The notes beneath the pieces were generated by a model. The model worked only from the letters and a program-made list of their open reading frames with translations, was not told where the DNA came from and did no database searches. From assembly GCF_002575655.3 (NCBI RefSeq), contig NC_053035.3, positions 380,037,792 to 380,101,791 of the forward strand: a stretch of DNA of 64,000 nt. The letters run 5' to 3'. Position 1 is the first letter of the stretch. Every line of letters begins with the position of its first letter. Positions 10,572-23,009 of this stretch are shown piece after piece. Made by a program: the position numbers and the translations under genes. This stretch comes from Aegilops tauschii subsp. strangulata. Its lineage: Eukaryota > Streptophyta > Magnoliopsida > Poales > Poaceae.

Positions 10572-12248
10572 TGATGTCTACTACGCAACCTTCTTCTTGT
10601 AGACGTTGTTGGGCCTCCAAGTGCAGAGGTTTGTAGGACAGTAGCAAATTTCCCTCAAGTGGATGACCTAAGGTTGATCAATCCGTGGGAGGCGTAGGTT
10701 GTATGGTCTCTCTCAAACAACCCTGCAACCAAATAACAAAGAGTCTCTTGTGTCCCCAACACACCCAATACAATGGTAAATTGTATAGGTGCACTAGTTC
10801 GGCGAAGAGATGGTGATACAAGTGCAATATGGATGGTAGATATGGGTTTTTGTAATCTGAAAATATAAAAACAGCAAGGTAACTAATGATAAAAGTGAGC
10901 ACAAACAGTATTGCAATGCTGGGAAACAAGGCCTACGGTTCATACTTTCACTAGTGCAAGTTGTCTCAACAATAATAACATAATTGGATCATATAACTAT
11001 CCCTCAACATGCAACAAAGACTCACTCCAAAGTCACTAATAGCGGAGAACAAACGAAGTGATTATTGTAGGGTACGAAGCCACCTCAAAGTTATTCTTTC
11101 TGATCGATCTATTCAAGAGTCCGTAGTAAAATAACACGAAGCTATTCTTTCCGTTCGATCTATCCTAGAGTTCATACTAGAATAACACCTTAAGACGCAA
11201 ATCAACCAAAACCCTAATGTCACCTAGATACTCCAATGTCACCTCAAGTATCCGTGGGTATGATTATACGATATGCATCACACAATCTCAGATTCATCTA
11301 TTCAACCAACACAAAGAACTTCAAAGAGTGCCCCAAAGTTTCTACCGGAGAGTCAAGACGAAAACATGTGCCAACCCCTATGCATAAGTTCACAAGGTCA
11401 CTGAACCCGCAAGTTGATCACCAAAACATACATCAAGTGGATCACGTGAATACCCCATTGTCACCACAGATAAGCACATGCAAGACATACATCAAGTGTT
11501 CTCAAATCCTTAAAGACTCAATCCGATAAGATAACTTCAAAGGGAAAACTCAATCCATTACAAGAGATAGAGGGGGAGAAACATCATAAGATCCAACTAT
11601 AGTAGCAAAGCTCGCGATACATCAAGATCGTACCACCTCAAGAACACGAGAGAGAGATCAAACACATAACTACTGGTACATACCCTCAGCCCCGAGGGTG
11701 AAATACTCCCTCCTTGTCATGGAGATCGTCGGGATGATGAAGATGGCCACCGGTGAGGGATCCCCCCTCCGGCAGGGTGCCGGAACATGGTCCCGATTGG
11801 TTTTTGGTGGCTACAGAGGCTTGCGGCAGCGGAACTCCCGATCTATTGTGCTCATCGATGTTTTTAGGGTATATGGACATATATAGGCGAAAGAAGTCGG
11901 TCAGGGGAGCCAAGAGGGGCCCACGAGGGTGGGGGCACGCCCAGGGGGTAGGGCGCGCCTCCATGCCTCGTGGCTTCCTCGAAGCTTCCCTGACGTCTAC
12001 TCCAAGTCTCCTGGATTGCTTCCGTTCCAAAAATAACTCTCCCGAAGGTTTCATTCCGTTTGGACTCCGTTTGATATTCCTTTTCTTTGAAACATAGGCA
12101 AGAAAACATCAGTTTGGGCTGGGCCTCCGGTTAATAGGTTAGTCCCAAAAATAATATAAAAGTGTTTAGTAAAGCCCATAAACATCCAAAACAGATAATA
12201 TAATAGCACGAATACTTCATAAATTATAGATACGTTGGAGACGTATCA
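10572..12248 (-). repeat. Element B 3' LTR
   Basis: 1677 bp, TGATGTCTACTACGC to GACGTATCA on the plus strand. It matches 15831-17517 throughout with scattered substitutions. Its ORFs (11236-11529, 11686-12109) have partners in the other LTR and are not credible genes. Confidence 0.9.
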
Positions 12249-12292
12249 GCATCCCCAACCTTAATTCCTGCTCGTCCTCGAGTAGGTAAATG
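12249..12292 (-). promoter_or_regulatory. Polypurine tract of element B
   Basis: On the minus strand the sequence next to the 3' LTR is AATTAAGGTTGGGGATGC followed by TGATACG, a purine-rich tract in the position used for plus-strand priming. The upstream CTCGAGGACGAGCAGG is a common neighbour in wheat LTR elements. Confidence 0.65.
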
Positions 12293-14801
12293 ATAAAAGA
12301 AATAATTTATGAAATGTGAATGCTAGCAGGTGACAAGCTTGATCAATGATAATTTCAATCACCTTTTCTAGCATCATTATATGCCATAACAGTAGCTCAA
12401 CTCATAAAACTTTTCATGATCAAGTAACAAGCTATTCACATGTTAAAGCATAGATCATAAACTTTCTTGAAAACTAACAAACTATGTTCTCAGTCATCAA
12501 ACAATTGCAATTCATCTTATTTTCACGAAGGGTCTATGTAAGAGCTTTGATTTAGCAAATTCCACATACTCAACTATCATATAGTCTTCCATGTTGCTAC
12601 CACTCAAAGCATATTTTAGAACAAATAGCATCCATCGAACACAGAGAAAGATAGGGGCTTAATGTTTCGCCTCCCAACTTATTTATCATATAGATAATTG
12701 TCAACAATAATAATTCATGATCAAATATATTTGAATGGCCATATATGCTTAGATCTTTCCACCACATGATGCTTGCCAACTAAAGAGTAGGTTGGAATGC
12801 GAAGGAATACTACTGACTCTTGCATAAAAGTAAAAGATAGGCCCTTCGCAGAGGGAAACAGGGATTTGCAGAGGTGCCAGAGCTCGAAGCAAAAATAGAG
12901 ATGAAAATAATTTTGAGAGGTACGCTTTCATTGTCAACATAACGACCAAGAGTTCCCAATATCTTCCATACTAGATACATTATAGGCAGTTCCCAAACAA
13001 AAAGGTAAAGATTTTACTCCCCTTCCACCAACAATCACACTCCACGGCTTGTCCGAAACAACGGGTGTCGTCCAACTATCAACAATCCTGGGGGAGTTTT
13101 GTTTAAATTAATTGCGAATTTGTTTTCGATCTTTTGATCATAGGACTGGGCATCCCAGTTACCAGCCATTTTCTCGTGAATGATGAGCGGAGTCCACTCA
13201 TCGTGAGAATAACCCACCTAGCATGGAAGATACTGACAGCCCCTAGTTGCTACATGAGCGATTCGGGCATACAAAACAGATTATTATTTGAAGGTTAAGA
13301 GTTTGGCACATGCAAATTTACTTGGAACGGCAAGGAAATACCGCATATAGGTAGATATGGTGGACACTCATGGAAGAAACTTGGTTCGAGGAATTTGGAT
13401 GCACAAGCAGTATTCCCGCTTAGTACAGATATTTTGGCTAGCAAAAGATTCTAAAAAGCAATCACCACATGTTAGAGGATCCATAACAATATAACTTCTA
13501 TACAAATATACCCAAGCATAACTCATTATGTTGTCTTCCTTGTCCAACTTCAACTAATTTTCTCAGGTTTGAAAATAATTAATGGGGCTCACAATCATAG
13601 AAGATGTCGAAGATAGTATATTTATATGTGAAATCTCTCTTCCTTCAATATTATTTCATGAATTGTTCAAGTGACCAATACAATGTTTGCTAACCTTCAA
13701 AAAATTTACCACCTCTACTTCTTATATGTGAAGGCATTACTCCCCATGGGAAAGACATATGAAACATATATAATTTCAGATTTATGACATTCAAATCATT
13801 CAACCATTTACTCATAGGATATAAGTGAAGCACATGAGTAAATGACAAACTACTCCAAAAAGATATAAGTGAAGATCAATGAGTAGTTAAATAATTATGT
13901 AGCTATGTGAAGACTCTCTCTCATTTAAGAATTTTAGATCTTGGTATTTTATTCATACAGCAATCAAAACAAAAGAAAATAAAATGACGCTCCAAGCAAA
14001 ACACATATCATGTGGTGAATAAAAATATAGCTCCAAGTAAAGTTACCGATGAACGAAGACGAAAGAGGGGATGCCATCCGGGGCATACCCAAGCTTAGGC
14101 TCTTGGTTGTCCTTGAATATTACCTTGGGGTTCCTTGGGCATCCCCAAGCTTAGGCTCTTGCCACTCCTTATTCCATAGTCCATCGAATCTTTACCCAAA
14201 ACTTGAAAACTTCACAACACAAAACTCAATAGAAAATATCATGAGCTCTGTTAGCGAAATAAAACAAACCACCACTTAAAGGTACTGTAATGAACTCATT
14301 ATTTATTTATATTGGTTTTAAACCTAATGTATTCCAACTTATCTATGGTTCATACCCTGTGATACTACTCATAGATTCATCAAAATAAGCAAACAACACA
14401 ATGAAAACAGAATCTGTCAAAAACAGAACAGTCTGTAGTAATCTGTATCAAACGTATACTTATGGAACTCCAAAAATTCTGAAATAAATTGGTGGACCTG
14501 GGTACTTTGTATATTAATCATCTTAAAAAAGAATCAACCTAAAATCACTCTTCTTTAAAAAATGACAGCTAAATTCGTGAGCGCAAATTTTCTGTTTTTT
14601 ACAGCAATATCACATTAACTTCCACCCAAGTCTTCCCAAAGGTTCTACTTGGCACTTTATTGAAAAAAAGCTATAAAACATGATTAATACAGTATCTTAA
14701 TCATGTGAACACACAAAAACAGTAGGGTTAAATATTGGGTTGTCTCCCAACAAGCGCTAACGTCTAACACCCCTAGCTAGGCATGATGATTTCAATGATG
14801 C
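12293..14801. other. Element B internal non-coding region
   Basis: About 2.5 kb of AT-rich sequence with no gag, protease, RT or integrase motif in any frame. A GGCATCCCCAAGCTTAGGCTCTTG motif is present twice (about 14083 and 14137, seen as CATACCCAAGCTTAGGCTCTTG and CATCCCCAAGCTTAGGCTCTTG). The lack of pol shows the element depended on another element for movement. Confidence 0.6.
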
Positions 14802-15534
14802 TCACATAAAAGATAAGAATTGAAACATAAGGAGAGCATCATGAAACACATGGCAAGCACATTTAAGTCTAACCCACTTCCTATGCATAGGGATTTTGTG
14901 AACAAACAATTTATGGGAACAATAATCAACTAGCATAGGAAGGCAAAACAAGCATAACATTAAAACTTTAGGCACATAGAGAGGAAACTTGATATTATTG
15001 CAATTCCTACAAGCATATATTCCTCCCTCATAATAATTTTCAGTAGCATCATGAATGAATTCAACAATATAACTATCACATAAAATAACTATCACATAAA
15101 ACATTATTCTCATGATGTACAAGCATATAAATTTTACTACTCTCCACATGAGCAAAATTCTTCTCATTCGGAATAGTGGGAGCAAACTCAACAAAATAAC
15201 TATCATGTGAAGCATAATCCAATTGAAAACTAAAATCATGATGACAAGTTTCATGGTTATCATTATTCTTAATAGCATACATGTCATCACAATAATCATC
15301 ATAAATAGCAACTTTGTTATCATAATCAATTGAAACCTCTTCCGAAATAGTGGATTCATCACTAAATAAAGTCATGACCTCTCCAAATCCACTTTCATCA
15401 ATATAATCATCATAAATAGCTGGCATGCTTTCATCATAATAAATTTGCTCATCAAAACTTGGGGGACAAAAAAATATCATCTTCATCAAACATAGCATCC
15501 CCAAGCTTGTGGATTTGCATATCATTAGCATCAT
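14802..15534 (-). pseudogene. Element B internal ORF, frameshifted by a 16-bp duplication
   Basis: Two minus-strand frames join into one protein of about 240 residues: the first (15534 down to about 15100) is acidic and Asp/Tyr-rich (runs such as AIYDDYIDE and AIYDDYCDDMYAIKNND), the second (to 14802) has a Cys-rich segment then a hydrophobic stretch (LPLYV...LMLCLFCLPMLV-like). The break coincides with a perfect tandem duplication of ATAACTATCACATAAA at 15069-15084 and 15085-15100, which adds 16 bp and shifts the frame. No known domain is recognised. Similar ORFs are, to my knowledge, common in non-autonomous wheat LTR elements, but a function is not known to me. Confidence 0.6.
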
Positions 15535-15803
15535 GGATATTCATAGAATTCATACTAACAACATTGCAATCATGCTCATCATTCACATATTTTATGCCAA
15601 GCATTCTATGTAATTCTTCTTCTAGTACTTGAGCACAATTTTACTTCCCATCATTTTCACAAAAGACATTAAAAAGATGAAGCATATGAGGCACCCTCAA
15701 TTCCATTTTTTGTAGTTTTCTTTTATAGACTAAACTAGTGATAAAACAAGAAACAAAAAGATTCGATTGCAAGATCTAAAGATATACCTTCAAGCACTCA
15801 CCT

Positions 15804-15820
15804 CCCCGGCAACGGCGCCA
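15804..15820 (-). promoter_or_regulatory. Primer-binding site of element B (tRNA-Asp type)
   Basis: The plus strand reads CCCCGGCAACGGCGCCA, identical to the 3' end of plant tRNA-Asp(GUC) including CCA, ten bases from the LTR at 15831. A duplicated copy lies at 10545-10561. Confidence 0.8.
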
Positions 15821-15830
15821 GAAAAGAGCT

Positions 15831-17517
15831 TGATGTCTACTACGCAACCTTCTTCTTGTAGACGTTGTTGGGCCTCCAAGTGCAGAGGTTTGTAGGACAA
15901 TAGCAAATTTCCCTCAAGTGGATGACCTAAGGTTTATCAATCCGTGGGAGGCGTAGGTTGAAGATGGTCTCTCTCAAACAACCCTGCAACCAAATAACAA
16001 AGAGTCTCTTGTGTCCCCAACACACCCAATACAATGGTAAATTGTATAGGTGCACTAGTTTAGCGAAGAGATGGTGATACAAGTGCAATATGGATGGTAG
16101 ATATGGGTTTTTGTAATCTGAAAATATAAAAACAGCAAGGTAACTAATGATAAAAGTGAGCACAAACGGTATTGCAATGCTAGGAAACAAGGCCTACGGT
16201 TCATACTTTCACTAGTGCAAGTTGTCTCAACAATAATAACATAATTGGATCATATAACTATCCCTCAACATGCAACAAAGAGTCATTCCAAAGTCACTAA
16301 TAGCGGAGAACAAACGAAGAGATTATTGTAGGGTACGAAACCACCTCAAAGTTATTCTTTCTGATCGATCTATTCAAGAGTCCGTCGTAAAATAACACGA
16401 AGCTATTCTTTCCGTTCGATCTATCCTAGAGTTCATACTAGAATAACACCTTAAGACGCAAATCAACCAAAACCCTAATATCACCTAGATACTCCAATGT
16501 CACCTCAAGTATCCGTGGGTATGATTATACGATATGCATCACACAATCTCAGATTCATCTATTCAACCAACACAAAGAACTTCAAAGAGTGCCCCAAAGT
16601 TTCTACCGGAGAGTCAAGACGAAAACGTGTGCCAACCCCTATGCATAAGTTCACAAGGTCACTGAACCCGCAAGTTGATCACGAAAACATACATCAAGTG
16701 GATCACGTGAATATCCCATTGTCACCACAGATAAGCACATGCAATACATACATCAAGTGTTCTGAAATCCTTAAAGACTCAATCCGATAAGATAACTTCA
16801 AAGGGGAAACTCAATCCATTACAAGAGATAGAGGGGGAGAAACGTCATAAGATCCAACTATAGTAGCAAAGCTCGCGATACATCAAGATCGTACCACCTC
16901 AAGAACATGAGAGAGAGAGATCAAACACATAGCTATTGGTACATACCCTCAGCCCCGAGGGTGAAATACTCCCTCCTCGTCATGGAGATCGCCGGGATGA
17001 TGAAGATGGCCACCGGTGAGGGATCCCCCCTCCGGCAGGGTGCCGGAACATGGTCCCGATTGGTTTTTGGTGGCTAGAGAGGCTTGCGGTGGCGGAACTC
17101 CCAATCTATTGTGCTCATCGATGTTTTTAGGGTATATGGACATATATAGGCGAAAGAAGTCGGTCAGGGGAGCCAAGAGGGGCCCACGAGGGTGGGGGCG
17201 CGCCCAGGGGGTAGGGCGCGCCTCCATGCCTCGTGGCTTCCTTGAAGCTTCCCTGATGTCTACTCCAAGTCTCCTGGATTGCTTTCGTTCCAAAAATAAC
17301 TATCCCGAAGGTTTCATTCCGTTTGGACTCCGTTTGATATTCCTTTTCTTCGAAACACTGAAATAGGCAAGAAAACAGCAGTTTGGGCTGGGCCTCCGGT
17401 TAATAGGTTAGTCCCAAAAATAATATAAAAGTGTTTAGTAAAGCCCATAAACATCCAAAACAGATAATATAATAGCATGGATACTTCATAAATTATAGAT
17501 ACGTTGGAGACGTATCA
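15831..17517 (-). repeat. Element B 5' LTR
   Basis: 1687 bp, homologous to 10572-12248. On the minus strand it starts TGATACGTCTCCAACG and ends GACATCA. Adjacent to the PBS. Confidence 0.9.
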
Positions 17518-17725
17518 TCTACGCTTCCGCAGCATTTAGTTTTTCTCATGTGTTGGCCTTCGGCCGAATTTATTATATTGTAATAAAGACTCTATATGAG
17601 AATCATGTAATAAATTAGGTGTGACTGAACTTTGAAATTTTCATCAATGTACTGTGTGTGCCAGCATGATCTTGGGATGGTACCGATACATAGAGACTTG
17701 GCCGATTTCAGGCCGAGTCACTACA
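17518..17725 (+). repeat. Gypsy A 5' LTR, 3' end
   Basis: Resumes the LTR after element B, starting with the TSD copy TCTAC; it matches 40848-41055 and ends ...GAGTCACTACA. Confidence 0.9.
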
Positions 17726-17729
17726 GAGA

Positions 17730-17742
17730 TGGTATTCAGAGC
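17730..17742 (+). promoter_or_regulatory. Primer-binding site of gypsy A (initiator tRNA-Met type)
   Basis: TGGTATTCAGAGC lies four bases after the LTR; the canonical plant initiator-Met PBS is TGGTATCAGAGC, so one T is extra. Confidence 0.7.
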
Positions 17743-17872
17743 ACATGCTGACCGTAGGACGTAACCCCTAGGATCGGAAAGCCATCGGAAGAAACTATTT
17801 TATTTTATGTCTTTATTATTCCTTAATTCTCCCCTGTTCATTTCTGACTTCCCTCCGATTTCAACATTCTAG

Positions 17873-18637
17873 ATGGCCGTCGAGTACACCCCAGTTCTAC
17901 TCCTGGAGTTTTGCCAGCCAGACGAGATGATGTTTTTCGGCAAGAAGCTGGTTCAGATCATCAATAAGTTGAAGATTGCTCTGCCCTCCATCACCGGTAA
18001 GCCGATCAATGCATTCCCGACAGACACCCGCTATTGGATTATGGTGCACATTCGAGCGAGGACTTTCGGAAGCTTCAGAGAGCCCATCGACATAGAGTTT
18101 ACCGATCCCACTTGGATCCTCGGGAGAGACATGGCTACTCATCATGAACTTGGACACCTCCGAGAAGAGTACAGGGCCGAGCTCGACCCATCAGACTTTT
18201 CCATGATTTCACGCAGAGACAGAAAGGGAGATATCATGCGCACCATGGATGATGACTCTATCCTCTCATATGTCCAAAAACTGGAGACTTACATCAGGAC
18301 TATGGAGGTTCAAACACGCGAAAGCTCGAAGACGTTCAAGAGGCTGAGCTTCCGTGAGCTGGAACTGGAGGATAAAGCCCGCGAGGACCACTATGAGCAC
18401 AAGCTTGAAGTCAAGGATTTCATGGAGAGAGTCGAGGAGCTGGAGACTTATGTTGCCGTATTGGAGGAGAAGATGGACCAGGGAGAAGTCCTCTTTCCGA
18501 GTGGAGACGATGGACCCCTTGTGAGCAATGATAAGGATTACGAGGAGAGCTCCGCTGAAGGACGCAACAAGAGGAGGTGCGCCACCAGAGGATGCCACAC
18601 CAGAAGACGCACCGCTAGAAGACACAGAGATATCTGA
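17873..18637 (+). CDS. Gypsy A extra ORF upstream of gag
   Basis: A 254-codon ORF between the PBS and gag. The first 120 residues look globular with no family recognised; residues about 125-210 are charged with coiled-coil periodicity (repeated KLETYIRTMEVQ- and RVEELETYVAVLEEK-like segments). The last 26 codons encode a very basic tail, but another frame there (about 18558-18650) encodes an acidic tail ending in a TAA, so a one-base frameshift near 18557 is likely and the basic tail may be an artefact. The ORF is uninterrupted otherwise, in contrast to the heavily damaged gag and pol downstream. Role in the element is unknown; an accessory or structural role is only a guess. Confidence 0.6.
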   Translation: MAVEYTPVLLLEFCQPDEMMFFGKKLVQIINKLKIALPSITGKPINAFPTDTRYWIMVHIRARTFGSFREPIDIEFTDPTWILGRDMATHHELGHLREEYRAELDPSDFSMISRRDRKGDIMRTMDDDSILSYVQKLETYIRTMEVQTRESSKTFKRLSFRELELEDKAREDHYEHKLEVKDFMERVEELETYVAVLEEKMDQGEVLFPSGDDGPLVSNDKDYEESSAEGRNKRRCATRGCHTRRRTARRHRDI

Positions 18638-18861
18638 GGAGAACATTTAATCGACCGCCATGTTTTTATTTTATTTTTCGTCGATCAGTTAGGCCGATAT
18701 TTTCGATTAGTCGTTAGACTTTGTAATCCGAGATTGAACTATGTTTGAGACGATTGAATAAATGATTGGTGTGAAACTGTTTGTGCATTCATATGGGTAG
18801 TGCTAATTTTCTATTTAGACCCTTGCTCTATTCTAATTTCTCATCCACTCCAAAACACCAG

Positions 18862-19782
18862 ATGCCTCCGAGACGTGACCCCGGTTTCACTTTCCTGCCG
18901 GAGCTCACCCAGCTGATCCAGAAGCAGAATGCCTTGATGCAAATGCTCATCCAGAACCAAGGCAACTACAACAACAACAATCCACCGCCACCACCCCCTA
19001 TCGACAACCTGGCCCGTTTCTTAAGGCTGAATCCGCCGGTGTTCTCTAGCAGCACCGAGCCGATTATAGCTGATGATTGGCTCCACAAGATTGGAAGGGA
19101 GCTAGCAACTGCTGGATGCACTGATGCTGAGAAGGTGCGTTTTGCCGCACATCAACTAGATGGACCTGCAGCATCGTGGCGGGAGAACTACACCGCCACT
19201 TACCCCATGGACACAGTTACATGGGATCGGTTTCAGCAGGCCTTTCACACCGCTCATGTCTCAGTTGGAGCAATGAGTCTGAAGAAGCATGAGTTCCGCA
19301 ACTTACGCCAGGGAAATCATACTGTGGGGCAATACGTGGATGAGTTCAGCAAGTTAGCCTGCTATGCCCCAGATGATGTGGCCACAGATGCCGCAAAGCA
19401 TGAGAAGTTTCTCTAAGGACTCAACGATGAGCTGGGAATGCAGCTGATGGTGGCTACCTTCAATAACTACCAGGAGCTGGTAGACAAGGCCACCATACTT
19501 GAAGGCAAGCAGCAGCAGATTGATAGCCGCAAGCGGAAGTATGGCCAAGGGAAGTACAACTCCGGAGCTTAGCAGAAGTCCTGCTATGCCCCATACTCAG
19601 GAGGACACACGCATCACACCCATGGAGGACATAACCATGGAGGACACAACCATGGAGGGAATGGGAACAATCGCCACAACAACGACAACAACTTCAAGTC
19701 TGGCAATGGAGGCAATAGCCACCATGTGGCACCCCGATCCGCATGGAGCAGGGGCCTTCGCACGTCAGCCCAGGATAACACC
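18862..19782 (+). pseudogene. Gypsy A gag, 5' part, with nonsense codons
   Basis: From ATG at 18862 the frame encodes a Retrotrans_gag-type domain (WLHKIGRELATAGCTDAEKV, then SWRENYTATYP and EFRNLRQGNHTVGQYVDEF, the conserved gag core). TAA at 19414-19416 stops it, yet the same frame continues with clear gag sequence (LNDELGMQLMVATFNNYQEL) to a second stop TAG at 19570-19572 and on into a His/Gly/Asn-rich linker up to 19782, where an insertion breaks it. The zinc knuckle lies on the far side at about 24838. Capsid/nucleocapsid function is inferred from family; this copy is dead. Confidence 0.85.
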
Positions 19783-20231
19783 TAACGCACGACAGGTCCA
19801 TGATACATCATTCCAGGTACAATAATATTCATCAAATACATGTGTATATGATTACATCATTGATGAATACAATTATCTGGCATAGCCCTAAGGCTATTTA
19901 AATGGCAGCGGAAGTCTATTTAAATGGCGGCGGAAGTCTTGGTTTGGCAGCTACAACTCTGGCTGGGCTCCACAACTCACAGGACTGGCAAGATTACGAC
20001 CTAGCACGAAGGAACAATCGAACAAGTTGGGCACGACCTACAAAACTGGCATGACACGCCAGGTGAGTACATTGAATGTACTTGCAAGACAACCAAATAC
20101 ATAGCATCCAAACAAACAGATGACAACGCAAGAACCAAGCATATGCAACAACCTACCTCATAACAGAAACTAAGCATGGCAATGGCATATCAAACTTACT
20201 TCTAACATGGCTACAGCAAAACATAGCATGG

Positions 20232-20312
20232 CATTTCAATCATAACATGGCATAAATTCAGTCAAAGCATGGCATAAATTCAGTCAAAGCATGGCATGGC
20301 ATCATGAAACTA
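20232..20312. repeat. Short direct repeats with CATGGCATAAATTCAGTCAA
   Basis: CATGGCATAAATTCAGTCAA occurs twice around 20247-20292, embedded among several CATGGCAT copies. Confidence 0.6.
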
Positions 20313-21544
20313 TGCTGAAAATAAACTACCAGTCCTATCCGATGCAAACATAACATGTTAACTTTATGCAACCATCTACTGTTCTACCATGGTTCTTTAA
20401 ATGCAAATAACAACTTACTACTCATGCAATGCAAAAAAATGTGCACCGAGTCCCTCGGACTCTCTTACCCGTGGGTTGCCTCGCAACCAAGCGATGATCA
20501 TGGACGGATCACCAACGGAACCACACTTGGTTCAACACTCACCGAGACCTTGTCTCGTGATCATACCAACTCATCATCGTGATTACTCACGACTGTCTCA
20601 CAGTCCAAGTCATCACATTATTTCACATTATTCATCAACTTAGTTATACTAGGTTTATCCTCCATTTCTACCGAGACCTGATAGTGTGACCTACTACGAA
20701 CTTGTGCCCATGACCGAGGACGCGGCTATCGATAGATTTAACACACACACACACTCTGCAGAGGTAGTGCACTGTACCCACACCACGAAACCCATGGCCT
20801 CGCACTCCCATTCGTGTGGACCAACGGCGTTCCGACAAAACCGATCTATTGCCATGACACTCTCCCGGCCACTCCGACCAACACCCCTTTTAGGTTCAGT
20901 CTTGGGTGGCCCATGCCTACCAAAGGTCTTACGGCCACCGTCGTGGCAAAAACGGTCCCAAACGGGGACAAAGCACGCAAAACAACTCGGGCTCACAAGG
21001 TTCATGTCCGCCTACCTGATTAGGGTAGCGCGTGCCCATAACCTTCCCTACGTTGGAGGCACCGGTGAGAGGCATGACAATAGACCCGTTAGGGCCTTCC
21101 CATTCCAAGGCAAATGTGGCTGCACTGGAAAAAGCCCAATTTCGTGGCACTATGACATCCCAGTGATGACGGAGGAGGTTTGTTATTAAGTCATATGATT
21201 ACTTCTCCATCATCGATCATTATGCGAGCATTATTAACATGAATGCAACAACTAATATGCAACATACCGATGTCGTAACATAACATCAAGCATTTCAAAT
21301 GAACGATGATAGCATGCGAAACATGGCAATACCAAGTAGTAGCAATCATAATAGTGCAACAGAATTATCATAACATCGATACTACCAACATGAAACTAAA
21401 CAGAGGCATGATATTCTCAGTAACCACATCAAACTAGCATGTCAACTATTTCATGAAAACTTAAGCATGCAAGGCAGATAACAAAATCATATCGTACGAG
21501 TGAAATATCAGCACACGGAACAAACAAGAAACTACTGCAACTAA

Positions 21545-21566
21545 ACACACACACACACACACACAC
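21545..21566. repeat. (AC)n microsatellite
   Basis: Perfect ACACAC run of 11 units. Confidence 0.9.
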
Positions 21567-23009
21567 GAGGTGCGAGCAAAGTCAACATGCGAGTTCGGGG
21601 CTCATGATAAGAGGTTGGCTTGCCTGGGGGTCGAGGATTACTCCGGAAAAAGTGCGGAACGATCGCGGAAAGATTTGCCGGAACAGTTCTCTCTCGGAGG
21701 GGGCTGTTTACGGGCAAGGGAAAAATGGTCATTTTCAGAATGTGCAAACATGGTGAAAATGATTCCATCAGAACAGGCTCGGTGAAACAAAGACGTGGGC
21801 TTTGGAATCACCTGATCTGGAGCTATGGTTAAAAAGATACGGCCGTTTAAAGTCCAGGGACTAAGCTGCAAAAATAGCTGCTACAAACAGGTCCCTGGCA
21901 GTTTAAACAGAACGCGCCTTTCTCAGAAATACGCTTACCAGATAGGAAAGCGTATTCTGGCCTGAAGAAGAGGAGAAATATGCTTACATCTTAGGGAAAG
22001 CGTATTTTCGGAAATACGCTTTCGGTGCGGGAAAACGACTTCGTGGCGGGGCGCTGCCACTTATCCACGCTGGCAAGACCGGTCAATGCGGCAGCGGCGG
22101 GGCCGGGCGACTGGGTCGCAGCCAGGTGGGGTCGGGGAAACGGCGCGAGGCCCACCTGGCCAGGTCAGCTCCCTTCTTCTTCCTCCGCTCGGGGCGCGAC
22201 GGACAGAGAGCGACGGCCACCTCGACGGCGCTTGCCGGCGCGTCCGGTCACGGCAGGCGACGGGCGACCTACCCACGAGCTTAGGAGGATGAGGCGCAAC
22301 TCTAGGTGGTCTCTGTTGCCGGCGAGGAGCGCTAGAGAAGGAGCAGTCGAGCTCGCGGCGGGGAGGGGCTTCGGTCGCCGGAGAAGATGGAGCTACGGTG
22401 GGGGAACGGAGGGGCTGAGGCCACGGGGAGACGCGCCAGACTCTGGGGGTTGCCGTGGTTGTGAGAGAACGGAGAGAAGGGCACGGCGTCGCCGGAATCG
22501 GGCGAGACCCGAGGCGGCGGCTGTGGCAATGGTAGGGGTCAGAGAGGAGCTCTAGGCTCGGGGAGAGGCACTGGGAGGGGTTGAGGACCGCTACGTTGCT
22601 CGGGGTGCGCTTAAATAGCTGCGGGGAGAGCTCTAGATGAAGGGGCGAGGCGACACGTGGCACGACTGCGTATCCGTGCACCGGCGACGCGCACACGCGG
22701 CCAAGGACCACGGGGAGCGGCGGCAAGGCGACGAGAGGGACACAGACAAGAGCCAGGAGGTCACGGAATCGAGCCGATCTCGAGGACAAGAGGGGGAAAT
22801 GACAGGAGCGAGAAAATGATGATGAGCTCACGGACAGGGACTCTTCGGCGACGGCGCTGGCTCGTCGAGGACGCAAACGAAGGGGGGAAACGGGCCAAGG
22901 CGCACGGCGACGATGAGGCTGAGCTGGTTGACAAGCTTGGACGAGCCAGATCCAGCCGGAGCGGCGATACTGTGGCCAACAGTGTGCAGACCACCGATTT
23001 GGCCTGCAT

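Larger units (their letters stand above)
10225..17517 (-). mobile_element. LTR element B: non-autonomous LTR retrotransposon with a rearranged end
   Basis: Flanked by the 5-bp direct repeat TCTAC (10220-10224 and 17518-17522), and the uninterrupted site is present in the other LTR of gypsy A near 40848. The element is read on the minus strand: 5' LTR 15831-17517, a tRNA-Asp-type PBS, an internal region without gag or pol, a purine tract, 3' LTR 10572-12248, then an unusual extra piece 10225-10571. LTR ends are TGATACGTC...GACATCA in minus-strand sense, and the two full LTRs look about 97-99% identical by eye. Family not named with certainty; it resembles abundant non-autonomous Triticeae gypsy derivatives. 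Confidence 0.85.

Noticed and set aside
10217..12109. ORFs in the LTRs of element B (e.g. 11686-12054 minus)
   Set aside because: They occur in both LTRs, have no known domain and overlap regulatory LTR sequence.
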